64,000 nucleotides of DNA from Streptomyces piniterrae (GTDB lineage: Bacteria; Actinomycetota; Actinomycetes; Streptomycetales; Streptomycetaceae), in contig NZ_SUMB01000009.1 of the NCBI RefSeq assembly GCF_005048155.1, forward strand, positions 310,001 through 374,000, in the 5' to 3' direction. The notes beneath the pieces are model-generated. The model ran no database searches. It was not told where the DNA came from and saw only the letters and a list, made by a program, of their open reading frames with translations. Numbering within the stretch: position 1 is the first letter of the stretch; every line of letters begins with the position of its first letter. Below, in pieces: positions 1 to 10,129 of this stretch. Made by a program: the position numbers and the translations under genes.

Positions 1-1121
1 GCAGGGACGAGGAGGGCAACTGGCGGCTGCCCGCCGAAGAGTTCGACCCCCGTGTCTGGGGCCATGACTACACCGAGACCAACGCCTGGACCTTCGCGTT
101 CACCGCTCCGCAGGACACCCGGGGGCTGGCCAACCTCTACGGCGGCCGGGCCGGTCTCGCCGCGAAGCTGGACGCGTACTTCGCCACTCCGGAGACCGCG
201 TCCAAGGAATTCGCCGGTTCCTACGGCGATGTCATCCACGAAATGACCGAGGCCCGCGACACGCGGATGGGCATGTACGGCCACAGCAACCAGCCGTCCC
301 ACCACATCGCCTACACCTACGACGCCGCCGGGCAGCCCTACAAAACCCAGCAGAAGGTCCGCGAGGCCATGTCCCGGCTCTATCTCGGCAGCGAGATCGG
401 CCAGGGCTATCCGGGCGACGAGGACAACGGCGAGATGTCCGCCTGGTACATCTTCAGCTCACTTGGCTTCTATCCGCTGGTGATGGGCGAGGGCGAATAC
501 GCGGTGGGCTCCCCGCTGTTCACCAAGGCCACCGTGCATCTGGAGAACGGGCGGGACCTCATCATCAAGGCGCCGGGCAACAACGCCCGCAACGTCTACG
601 TCCAGGCCCTCCGGCTCAACGGAAAGCCCTGGAATTCCACCGCTCTGCCGCACGCTCTCCTCGCCCGCGGCGGCACCCTCGAATTCACCATGGGCGCCGA
701 GCCGTCCGCCTGGGGCACCGGCGAGAACGCCGCTCCGACCTCCGTCACCAAGGACGACAAGGTCCCCGCCCCGCCCGCCGATGTGACCCGCCCCGACGGC
801 GGGCCGCTCCACGACGACACCTCCGGCACCTCGGGGGTACTTACCAGTGCCCCGATCGACCTGACCAGATCGGCCCGGGTCACCTCGTACACCCTGACCT
901 CGGCGGACCGCACCACCGCGCCCACCGGCTGGCGGCTGGAGGGCTCCCCCGACGGCGCGCGGTGGACCACCCTTGACCAGCGCACTGGTCAGTCCTTCAC
1001 CTGGGACCGCCAGACCAGGGTCTTCGCCCTTGACCAGCCCGGCAGCTACCGGCACTACCGCCTGGTCCCGACCACTCCCGGCGGCGGGCGCACCCTCGCA
1101 GAGGTCGAACTGCTCTCCTGA
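1..1121 (+). CDS. GH92 family alpha-mannosidase, C-terminal part (5' end outside window)
   Basis: The open frame runs in from the window edge (first full codon at base 3) and stops at 1121, giving about 373 residues of the C-terminal part. HDYTETNAWTF, GDEDNGEMSAWY and SSLGFYPL are hallmark stretches of glycoside hydrolase family 92, which are calcium-dependent exo-acting alpha-mannosidases, usually secreted; the acidic GDEDNGEMSAW stretch lies in the active-site domain. After the catalytic domain come about 110 residues resembling a discoidin/F5-F8-type carbohydrate-binding module (SYTLTSADRTTAPTGWRLEGS). This suggests an extracellular enzyme trimming mannose from glycans or glycoproteins. 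The start and signal peptide cannot be seen. It converges on acnA across a strong hairpin. Confidence 0.85.
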   Translation, partial: RDEEGNWRLPAEEFDPRVWGHDYTETNAWTFAFTAPQDTRGLANLYGGRAGLAAKLDAYFATPETASKEFAGSYGDVIHEMTEARDTRMGMYGHSNQPSHHIAYTYDAAGQPYKTQQKVREAMSRLYLGSEIGQGYPGDEDNGEMSAWYIFSSLGFYPLVMGEGEYAVGSPLFTKATVHLENGRDLIIKAPGNNARNVYVQALRLNGKPWNSTALPHALLARGGTLEFTMGAEPSAWGTGENAAPTSVTKDDKVPAPPADVTRPDGGPLHDDTSGTSGVLTSAPIDLTRSARVTSYTLTSADRTTAPTGWRLEGSPDGARWTTLDQRTGQSFTWDRQTRVFALDQPGSYRHYRLVPTTPGGGRTLAEVELLS

Positions 1122-1132
1122 GCATGGATACG

Positions 1133-1176
1133 CGGACGGGCCGCACCCCCTCATCAGAGGGAGTGCGGCCCGTCCG
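1133..1176. terminator. Bidirectional hairpin terminator between GH92 gene and acnA
   Basis: Perfect inverted repeat with arms GGACGGGCCGCAC and GTGCGGCCCGTCC plus an inner CCCTC/GAGGG pairing, in the 94-bp gap between two convergent stop codons. It lacks a U-tract, as is common for Streptomyces terminators. Confidence 0.8.
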
Positions 1177-1215
1177 TACCGCTGGCGAACTACAGGTGCT
1201 CGCGTGCGGCTGTGC

Positions 1216-3948
<2,733 letters not shown>

Positions 3949-4018
3949 GACAGTCTCCTTCATGCATGAATTCGCGCGTACCACCGCATCCTGCCGTCAC
4001 AGGTCCTTGCCGATCCGC

Positions 4019-4047
4019 TAAGGTATGCCTAAGTTAGGTACGCCTTA
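4019..4047 (-). promoter_or_regulatory. Iron-box-like palindrome (DtxR/IdeR/DmdR type) upstream of acnA
   Basis: The 29-bp stretch reads TAAGG-N4-CCTAA-G-TTAGG-N4-CCTTA, symmetric about base 4033. Its left 19 bases match the actinobacterial DtxR/DmdR consensus (TWAGGTTAGSCTAACCTWA) at 14 positions by my count. It lies 71-99 nt upstream of the acnA start, where a repressor site would be expected. Iron control would fit an Fe-S enzyme; binding is inference. Confidence 0.5.
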
Positions 4048-4078
4048 CTGGCGCGGCAGCGGTACGTCTCTTGGCAGA

Positions 4079-4096
4079 TATCTCGATGTCGAGATA
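4079..4096. promoter_or_regulatory. Perfect inverted repeat TATCTCGA-TG-TCGAGATA upstream of acnA
   Basis: Perfect 8-bp arms with a 2-bp spacer, about 131 nt upstream of acnA. Its core ATCTC-N6-GAGATA also occurs at 8361-8377 just before the XRE-MurA fusion gene, so it may be a shared operator. Confidence 0.5.
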
Positions 4097-4271
4097 ACTC
4101 TAGTACATCGCTGCGCCGGGGTCATGCCCTGGCCGGGTGTCCCGTCTCACCGAAGTCCCGTCCCCCGTCGCCCCGGATCCCCGAAGTGCGGAATCCCGGG
4201 TGCCGCCCTGTCACATCGGCGGGGTTTCGTTCGTCATGGCTGTGACGGACCGCTACGGAGGTAAGTGACCG

Positions 4272-5165
4272 ATGGACGTAAGGGACGAACGCGAATGGCT
4301 GGCGGACCGGTTCGAGGAGAACCGTCCCCACCTTCGGGCGGTCGCCTACCGGATGCTCGGCTCGCTCAGCGAGGCGGACGACGCCGTCCAGGAAGCCTGG
4401 CTGCGGCTCAGCCGCTCCGGCACCGAAGGCGTCGAGAACCTCGGCGGCTGGCTGACGACGATCGTCGGTCGGGTCTGCCTCGACCTGCTGCGCTCGCGCA
4501 AGTCCCGGCGCGAGGAGCCGCTGGACGCGCATGTGCCCGAGCCGATCGTGAGCCGCGCGGACGGCATCGATCCCGAGCAGGAGGTGCTGCTCGCCGACTC
4601 GGTCGGACTCGCGCTGCTGGTGGTGCTCGAAACGCTGACGCCCGCCGAGCGGCTCGCGTTCGTGCTGCACGACATGTTCGCGGTGCCCTTCGACGAGATC
4701 GCACCCATCGTGGAGCGCACCCCGGCCGCGGCCCGGCAGCTCGCCAGCCGTGCGCGCCGCCGGGTGCAGGGCACGGCCCCGGTGCCGGACTCCGATCTCA
4801 CGCGCCAGCGGGAAGTGGTGGACGCCTTCCTCGCCGCCTCGCGCGAGGGTGACTTCGAGGGGCTGCTCGCGGTCCTCGATCCGGACGTGGTGCTGCGCGC
4901 CGATGGTGGTGCGGTGGCTCCGGGCCTGTCGAAGGTGGTCCACGGCGCGCGGGCCGTGATCGAGCAGGCGGTCACCTTCTCCCGGTTCGCCCTCTACTCG
5001 CGGCCGGCGCTGGTGAACGGCGGCGCGGGGGTCGTCACGGCGCAGGGCGGCAAGCCGTTCTCGGTCCTGGGCTTCACGGTCACCGGCGGCAAGATCGTCG
5101 AGATCAACATCCTCGCCGACCCGGAGCGGCTGGGTCAGGTCGATCTGACGATCCTGGAGGGGTGA
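4272..5165 (+). CDS. ECF sigma factor of the ECF41 (SigJ-like) type with SnoaL-like C-terminal domain
   Basis: A 297-residue RNA polymerase sigma factor. Region 2 is at about residues 15-80 (HLRAVAYRMLGSLSEADDAVQEAW, then GWLTTIVGRVCLDLLRSRK) and region 4 at about 115-165 (TPAERLAFVLHDMFAVPFDEIAPIV). A SnoaL/NTF2-like domain fills the last 120 residues (REVVDAFLAASREGDFEGLLAVL), as in ECF41 proteins, where this domain rather than a separate anti-sigma factor modulates activity. The end (INILADPERL) resembles the NPDKL-type motif of the group. The ATG follows GGAGGT by 9 nt. ECF41 genes often neighbour an oxidoreductase or carboxymuconolactone decarboxylase; none is adjacent here. Confidence 0.88.
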   Translation: MDVRDEREWLADRFEENRPHLRAVAYRMLGSLSEADDAVQEAWLRLSRSGTEGVENLGGWLTTIVGRVCLDLLRSRKSRREEPLDAHVPEPIVSRADGIDPEQEVLLADSVGLALLVVLETLTPAERLAFVLHDMFAVPFDEIAPIVERTPAAARQLASRARRRVQGTAPVPDSDLTRQREVVDAFLAASREGDFEGLLAVLDPDVVLRADGGAVAPGLSKVVHGARAVIEQAVTFSRFALYSRPALVNGGAGVVTAQGGKPFSVLGFTVTGGKIVEINILADPERLGQVDLTILEG

Positions 5166-5249
5166 GGACGCCGACAGGGGCGAGTCGGTGCGGGGGGGGC
5201 GGGCCGGTCCGGAGGCCCGGGAGCGGCCGGTCCGGAGGCGGTGACGGGG

Positions 5250-6053
5250 TCAACAGCTCGGCACCGAGCCGCCCTTCGCCAGTGCGCGCAGTGCCTCGAC
5301 CGCGCCCTTGAGGGTGGTGACCGGTATCAGCCGCAGTCCGCCGGCGGTCGCCTGCGCGGTCGAGCACTCCGCCTTCGGTACGAGGAAGGCGCTCGCCCCG
5401 TCGCGCTCGGCCGCCTGCGTCTTCAGCGCCACGCCGCCGACGGCGCCCACCGTCCCGTCGGCGGCGATGGTCCCCGTACCGGCGATCTTGCGACCGCCGG
5501 TGAGATCGCCGCCGCTGCCGTCGCCGTCCAGCTTGTCGATGATGCCGAGCGAGAAGAGCAGCCCGGCACTCGGCCCGCCCACGTCGCTGAGCTTCAGCGT
5601 CACCTTCACCCGGTCCGGATCCTTCTTCAGATACCGGAGCGCCGCCGCCGTCGCGGCATCCTGCGAGCTCTTCATCTCCGCGAGGTTGTGCTCGGCGATC
5701 TTCGTGTCGGACATTCCGGCCGGAAAAACCGAGTCCTTCGGCATCACGGCACGGTCCGTACGGAACCAGCCGTCGATCACGTCTCCCAGGCGGATCTCGG
5801 CACGTGGCGCGGTCGCCATGATCGCCACCATCCGCAGCTGGCCGCTGGTCCCGCGCACCGGGGCGCCGCTGATCGAGATGACCTCGGCGCTGCCGTCCTT
5901 GCCCAGCACATTCGTGGTCTGGCCGGGCCGCGCGACGGAGTAGGGCAGCGGCGCGAGCCCCACCACGGCCAGCAGAGCCGCGAGCGGTACGGCGCTGAGC
6001 GTGAGGGCACGGGGGCGGGCGAGGGCTCCGTCACGGGAGGGGCGAGTGATCAC
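5250..6053 (-). CDS. Membrane-anchored Lon-like (S16 family) serine protease
   Basis: A 267-residue protein with one N-terminal membrane segment (about residues 14-32), a small degenerate PDZ-like region and a Lon-type catalytic domain. The catalytic Ser lies in DVGGPSAGLLFSLG and the partner Lys in VGGVALKTQAA, giving the Ser-Lys dyad of the YlbL branch. It is shorter than typical YlbL proteins because a full PDZ domain is missing. The substrate is unknown; the protease domain is expected outside the membrane. The frame stays open far upstream, but that part is antisense to the gene at 6175. I chose GTG 6053, which has no clear ribosome site and may be leaderless. It converges with the sigma gene. 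Confidence 0.78.
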   Translation of the reverse strand: MITRPSRDGALARPRALTLSAVPLAALLAVVGLAPLPYSVARPGQTTNVLGKDGSAEVISISGAPVRGTSGQLRMVAIMATAPRAEIRLGDVIDGWFRTDRAVMPKDSVFPAGMSDTKIAEHNLAEMKSSQDAATAAALRYLKKDPDRVKVTLKLSDVGGPSAGLLFSLGIIDKLDGDGSGGDLTGGRKIAGTGTIAADGTVGAVGGVALKTQAAERDGASAFLVPKAECSTAQATAGGLRLIPVTTLKGAVEALRALAKGGSVPSC

Positions 6054-6174
6054 GCTGTCAATGTAACTGCCGTGTACGAGGCGCTCGCAGGGCCCGTGCA
6101 CCCGGCAGCACCCCTGTGCTCGCCCGACCGGAAAACCCGGTGCGACCGCGTCCCCCGGCGGCGACACTCGGCGG

Positions 6175-6873
6175 GTGATCGTCATGGACCCCGTGCTGGA
6201 GACATCCGAAACCTCCGGTTTCACCCACTGGCCCGTCGCGGATCTCCCCGCGCACGGCATGCTCGTCCTGTCCGGCGAGCTGTCGCCGCTGGAAGTGGGC
6301 ACCGCCATGGCGATCCTGGCCACGTACAACGACCCCGGCGACGACGGTGCGGGCCGGGATGGCGGGGATGGCCCCCTCGTTGGAGGCGCCGCCGGGCTGA
6401 TCCGCCGTCTGCTCGACGCCGAATGCGTCCTCGCGCAGGGCGGCGTGCGCGTCCAGGACCTCGAGAGCGGCGCCACCCTGGAGCCCGGCTGCTGCTTCGG
6501 GCTGGAGAGCTGGCGGGACTGGCTGGACTTCACGCGCGGTGTGACGCCCTGGCTCGGCCATTCACCCGAGCCGTACGCGGAGCACCTCGGCTCCGTCGTC
6601 CGGCTCTGGCCCGACCGGAGCCTGGCCCACAGCCCGACGACCGACCCCCGCCCCCTCGACTCCCGCCCCGCCGACACCACCGACCTCCCTCCCCTTGAAC
6701 TCCGCACGGCCGATCTGCCGGATCTCCTCACCGACGTGCAGGACAAACTGCGGGGATTTCTCCGGCTGGTCGAGCGGTGGGCCGACCGGTATGTGCCCTC
6801 GCTGACCAGTGCCCTGGTCGCCAAACTCGATGAAGACCTCGGGATCGGCGGTCCGTTGGCGGCGGACGAGTAG
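6175..6873 (+). CDS. Conserved hypothetical protein
   Basis: A 232-residue soluble acidic protein (GTG at 6175; an in-frame ATG at 6184 is an alternative). It has no signal peptide or membrane helix. The middle is proline- and aspartate-rich (about 145-175, DPRPLDSRPADTTDLPP), and the C-terminus is helical (LLTDVQDKLRGFLRLVERWADRYVP). I recognise it only as a Streptomyces-type conserved hypothetical. It is divergent from the Lon-like gene across 121 bp; the opposite-strand frame here is unsupported by any domain. Confidence 0.6.
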   Translation: MIVMDPVLETSETSGFTHWPVADLPAHGMLVLSGELSPLEVGTAMAILATYNDPGDDGAGRDGGDGPLVGGAAGLIRRLLDAECVLAQGGVRVQDLESGATLEPGCCFGLESWRDWLDFTRGVTPWLGHSPEPYAEHLGSVVRLWPDRSLAHSPTTDPRPLDSRPADTTDLPPLELRTADLPDLLTDVQDKLRGFLRLVERWADRYVPSLTSALVAKLDEDLGIGGPLAADE

Positions 6874-6894
6874 GGCGCGCGCGGCATCCGGCGC

Positions 6895-7254
6895 CTAGCG
6901 CCCCGCCAGCCCCGTCCGTACCACCCGCACGATCTCCTCGTCCGAGAGTCCCAGTTTGCGGGCCTCGGCGATCAGTCGTTCGGCGGCTTCGCCGAGGCGG
7001 GCGCGGCCCGGGGAAGCGGCGCCGGTGACCACCGCGCCGCGTCCGCGGCGGAGTTCGATCAGCCCCTCCTCCTTGAGCCGCTGGTATCCGCGCAGCACCG
7101 TATGGACGTTCACGCCCAGCGACGCGGCGAGTTCGCGGGCGGCGGGCAGTCGCTCCCCGGCGTGTACCGAGCCGTCGGCGATGGCGCCGCGTACCGAGGC
7201 GGCGATCTGGTCCCCGAGCGGAACGGCCGAGCCGGGGTCGACGCGGAACAGCAC
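6895..7254 (-). CDS. GntR family transcriptional regulator, YtrA subfamily
   Basis: A 119-residue repressor. The winged helix covers about residues 10-75 (PLGDQIAASVRGAIADGSVHAGERLPAARELAASLGVNVHTVLRGYQRL), followed by the short helical tail of the YtrA group, which usually controls a neighbouring membrane protein or ABC transporter. The GTG start lies 1 nt after the stop of the upstream membrane-protein gene, and its AAGGAGG site lies inside that gene's last codons. The two are therefore co-transcribed and probably translationally coupled. A palindrome in front of the membrane-protein gene (8300-8324) is the likely autoregulatory operator. Confidence 0.87.
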   Translation of the reverse strand: MLFRVDPGSAVPLGDQIAASVRGAIADGSVHAGERLPAARELAASLGVNVHTVLRGYQRLKEEGLIELRRGRGAVVTGAASPGRARLGEAAERLIAEARKLGLSDEEIVRVVRTGLAGR

Positions 7255-7255
7255 C

Positions 7256-8287
7256 TCAGCCTCCTTGCCGTGGGCTTCGCCGTGAGTCCTGTGGTGAATT
7301 CTGCCGGGTACGCGCCCGGTCCAGGTAGGCGTTGAACAGCGCGGCGCCGGTCGCCGCGTCGTCGACCGTCACCACGAACTCCCGGCCGCTGGTCAGCCGC
7401 AGCACCAGCCCCTCGCCGGAGCGGAGCACCAGGCCGGTGCGATCGGGGCGGACGCGATATCCCCAGCCGCCGAATTCGGCGGCTATCTGCACCTGCCGGC
7501 CGACGGCCTCCGTCACCCGGTCGAACGGGACACACCGGAAGCGGACCCCCAGCAGCGTCGACGCAAGTCTCAGGCCACGCCGGTCCACGGTCACCCGTAC
7601 GGAGCCGACGGCGATCACCGCCAGCGCACTGACCAGCAGGATCGCGCCGGTGAGCCAGCCATCGAGAAAGCCGAGGAGCACACCCGCGCCCAGCATCAGC
7701 GCCCCCAGGAGGGCAAGCAGCGGCGAGCTCACGGTGTGTGACCAGACGGCCGACTCGCCCTCGGCGAGAGCGAGCCGTGGCGCGCCGTCGGATGGCGCGG
7801 TCGCCGTGCGGGTGTCCGGTCCGGCGAGCAGCCAGCCCAGCCCGCCGGCGAGGACGGCCGCGCCGAGCCACGCGGCCACCTGCCACATCGGGAAGCGGAC
7901 GGCGTCCGCGTCCCTGGCATGGGCGTTGGCCAGCAGCGTCAGACAGACCGGGAGGGCGAACATGACGGCGGCGCCCCACCCGGCGCTTATCACCCAGCGT
8001 GTCACCGGGGCGGTGCGGCGGAGCTGGGCGAGCACCCCGCTGCCCACCGCGATGAGGAGGAGCGCGGCAAGGCTCGCCGTCAGAAAGCCCCGGATGGAGG
8101 AATAGCCGTCGGGTTTTCCGTCGGGGCCGAAGTGGGTGGCGAGTGGATCGGGCAGCCGGCCGGACACGCCGTTGAGGACGCCGGCGATGGCGAGGAGCGC
8201 GATCAGGAAGGGGAAAACGGCGATCCAGGGCCGCAGGGGGCGCGTCGAGGGGAGGACGGAACGCGGGCCGGACTTCGCGGACTTCAT
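7256..8287 (-). CDS. DUF1648-like multispanning membrane protein
   Basis: A 343-residue integral membrane protein. The motif PLATHFGPDGKPDGY after the first helix is the DUF1648 signature; further helices lie near residues 55-75, 90-110, 130-155 and 190-235, and a soluble C-terminal portion (VRVTVDRRGLRLASTLLGVRF) resembles a PH-like domain. The ATG at 8287 follows GGAGG with good spacing. It forms an operon with the downstream YtrA-type regulator, a common pairing in Gram-positives; a role in envelope or stress sensing is possible but unproven. Confidence 0.8.
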   Translation of the reverse strand: MKSAKSGPRSVLPSTRPLRPWIAVFPFLIALLAIAGVLNGVSGRLPDPLATHFGPDGKPDGYSSIRGFLTASLAALLLIAVGSGVLAQLRRTAPVTRWVISAGWGAAVMFALPVCLTLLANAHARDADAVRFPMWQVAAWLGAAVLAGGLGWLLAGPDTRTATAPSDGAPRLALAEGESAVWSHTVSSPLLALLGALMLGAGVLLGFLDGWLTGAILLVSALAVIAVGSVRVTVDRRGLRLASTLLGVRFRCVPFDRVTEAVGRQVQIAAEFGGWGYRVRPDRTGLVLRSGEGLVLRLTSGREFVVTVDDAATGAALFNAYLDRARTRQNSPQDSRRSPRQGG

Positions 8288-8299
8288 GGGCAACCTCCA

Positions 8300-8324
8300 G
8301 TTGTTCGCATAGTAATAGAACAAC
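8300..8324 (-). promoter_or_regulatory. Inverted repeat GTTGTTC-N11-GAACAAC, likely operator of the GntR pair
   Basis: Perfect 7-bp arms lying 13-37 nt upstream of the membrane-protein start and overlapping a TACTAT sequence usable as a -10 box. The position fits autorepression by the YtrA-type protein of the same operon. Confidence 0.5.
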
Positions 8325-8360
8325 AGAAGAACTGAAAGGGAGTATGACAATTGCACATCC

Positions 8361-8377
8361 ATCTCATATCTGAGATA
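8361..8377 (+). promoter_or_regulatory. Inverted repeat ATCTCA-TATC-TGAGAT before the XRE-MurA gene
   Basis: Perfect 6-bp arms ending 11-12 nt before the ATG of the fusion gene. The core ATCTC-N6-GAGATA equals the core of the palindrome upstream of acnA. It is a candidate operator for the fusion's own XRE domain. Confidence 0.5.
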
Positions 8378-8387
8378 CGGTCTGGTT

Positions 8388-9917
8388 ATGGCAGACGACT
8401 ACCTGGTACGCATCGGCAGGCTCATCCGGGACGCTCGACAGCATCGGGGCTGGACACAGACGCAGCTCGCGGAGGCGCTCGGCACCAGTCAGAGTGCGGT
8501 GAACCGCATCGAGCGTGGGAATCAGAACATCAGCCTTGAGATGATCGCCCGTATCGGCGAGGCCCTGGACAGCGAGATCATCTCGCTCGGCTACGCGGGC
8601 CCGATGCATCTGCGGGTCGTCGGCGGCCGACGGCTGTCCGGCAGCATCGACGTCAAGACGAGCAAGAACGCCTGCGTCGCGCTGCTTTGCGCCACGCTGC
8701 TCAACGCGGGCCGCACAACTCTGCGCCGGGTGGCCCGCATTGAGGAGGTCTACCGGATCCTCGAGGTGCTCAACAGCATCGGCGTCCGCACCCGGTGGAT
8801 CAACGACGGCGCCGACCTCGAAATCGTCACGCCGGCCGAGCTGAACCTCGACACGATGGACACCGAGGCCGCCCGCCGCACCCGCAGCGTCATCATGTTC
8901 CTCGGTCCGCTGCTGCACCGGATGGACCACTTCAAGCTGCCGTACGCGGGCGGTTGCGACCTCGGCACCCGGACCGTGACCCCGCACATGACGGCGCTGC
9001 GCCACTTCGGTCTGGAGATCACCGCGACCGACGGCACGTACATCGCCGAGGTCGACCGCAGCGTCGCCCCCAAGCGCGCGATCGTACTGACCGAGCGCGG
9101 CGACACCGTCACCGAGAACGCGCTGCTGGCCGCCGCCCGGCACGACGGCGTGACGGTCATCCGCAACGCCTCCTCCAACTACATGGTCCAGGATCTCTGC
9201 TTCTTCCTGGAGGAGTTGGGCGTCCGGGTCGAGGGTGTCGGCACGACCACGCTCACCGTCCACGGCGTCGCGCACATCGACCGCGATGTGGACTACGCGC
9301 CGTCGGAGGACCCGGTCGAGGCAATGAGCCTGCTGGCGGCGGCGGTTGTCACCGAGTCGGAGCTGACGATCCGTCGCGTCCCGGTGGAATTCCTGGAGAT
9401 CGAGCTGGCGGTCCTGGACGAGATGGGCCTCGACCACGAGCGCAGCGCGGAGTACGCCGCCGACAACGGCCGCACCCGGCTGATCGATCTGACGGTCCGC
9501 CCCTCCAAACTCCAGGCGCCCCTGGACAAGATCCACCCGATGCCCTTCCCGGGCCTCAACATCGACAACGTCCCCTTCTTCGCGGCCATCGCGGCCAGCG
9601 CCCAGGGCCAGACCCTCATCCACGACTGGGTCTACGACAACCGCGCGATCTATCTGACGGACCTGAACCGACTGGGCGCCCAGGTCAAACTGCTCGACCC
9701 GCACCGGGTCCTGGTCGACGGCCCGACCCGCTGGCGCTCGGCGGAAATGATGTGCCCCCCGGCGCTGCGCCCGGCCGTCGTCGTCCTGCTCGCCATGATG
9801 GCCGCGGAGGGCACCTCCGTCCTGCGCAACGTCTATGTCATCAACCGGGGTTACGAGGACCTGGCGGAACGGCTCAACTCGATCGGCGCGCAGATCGAGA
9901 TCTTCAGGGATATCTGA
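8388..9917 (+). CDS. XRE-type HTH fused to UDP-GlcNAc 1-carboxyvinyltransferase (MurA-like)
   Basis: 509 residues. An XRE helix-turn-helix occupies residues 5-65 (QHRGWTQTQLAEALGTSQSAVNRIERG). It is joined to a full-length EPSP-synthase-fold domain of the MurA family, which transfers enolpyruvate from PEP to UDP-GlcNAc in the first peptidoglycan step. Key residues are present: Lys93-Asn94 (TSKNA), the catalytic-loop cysteine Cys190 in AGGCDLGTR, and the catalytic Asp393 in GLNIDNVPF. The enzyme half is therefore probably active, or at least able to bind substrate. The ATG lacks a clear ribosome site and follows a palindrome. A DNA-binding domain on a cell-wall enzyme suggests a trigger-enzyme type regulator; this MurA-type gene lies near aconitase in S. 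coelicolor too, as I recall. Confidence 0.9.
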   Translation: MADDYLVRIGRLIRDARQHRGWTQTQLAEALGTSQSAVNRIERGNQNISLEMIARIGEALDSEIISLGYAGPMHLRVVGGRRLSGSIDVKTSKNACVALLCATLLNAGRTTLRRVARIEEVYRILEVLNSIGVRTRWINDGADLEIVTPAELNLDTMDTEAARRTRSVIMFLGPLLHRMDHFKLPYAGGCDLGTRTVTPHMTALRHFGLEITATDGTYIAEVDRSVAPKRAIVLTERGDTVTENALLAAARHDGVTVIRNASSNYMVQDLCFFLEELGVRVEGVGTTTLTVHGVAHIDRDVDYAPSEDPVEAMSLLAAAVVTESELTIRRVPVEFLEIELAVLDEMGLDHERSAEYAADNGRTRLIDLTVRPSKLQAPLDKIHPMPFPGLNIDNVPFFAAIAASAQGQTLIHDWVYDNRAIYLTDLNRLGAQVKLLDPHRVLVDGPTRWRSAEMMCPPALRPAVVVLLAMMAAEGTSVLRNVYVINRGYEDLAERLNSIGAQIEIFRDI

Positions 9918-9937
9918 CGGGGCACCGCCGGCTCATC

Positions 9938-10004
9938 CCCCGGTCTCGTCACAACCCGGCTCGTCACACCCGGACTCGCCACCCGGCTTCGTCACCCGGT
10001 CTCT
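9938..10004. repeat. Degenerate 13-16 bp tandem repeat
   Basis: Five copies of a CCCGGNCTCGTCAC-like unit follow the murA-type stop codon. No function is evident; it lies between convergent genes ahead of a terminator hairpin. Confidence 0.5.
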
Positions 10005-10007
10005 CGG

Positions 10008-10048
10008 CGGCCCCTCCGAACAGCCAAAGCGGCTGATAGGAGGGGCCG
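10008..10048. terminator. Bidirectional hairpin terminator
   Basis: Long stem made of CGGCCCCTCC-type arms (10008-10017 with 10039-10048) and an inner CAGCC/GGCTG pairing, between the convergent XRE-MurA and VOC genes. Confidence 0.8.
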
Positions 10049-10129
10049 TTGCATCACCCCTCCGCGGCTCGCCGGGCACAGTGCGCGACGGCGGGCCCGC
10101 CTCCACCCACGGCACCCTCCGCCCGGGGA

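Larger units (their letters stand above)
3949..4271. other. Divergent regulatory region between acnA and the sigma-factor gene
   Basis: A gene-free stretch of 323 bp. It contains the acnA ribosome site, the iron-box-like palindrome (4019-4047), a perfect 18-bp palindrome (4079-4096) and, at 4257-4262, the GGAGGT ribosome site of the downstream sigma gene. No other ORF or RNA gene is evident. Confidence 0.7.

Noticed and set aside
6054..6887. N-terminal extension of the Lon-like protease frame to 545 residues
   Set aside because: The extension is antisense to the conserved protein at 6175-6873 and shows no domain; the protease starts at the membrane anchor.
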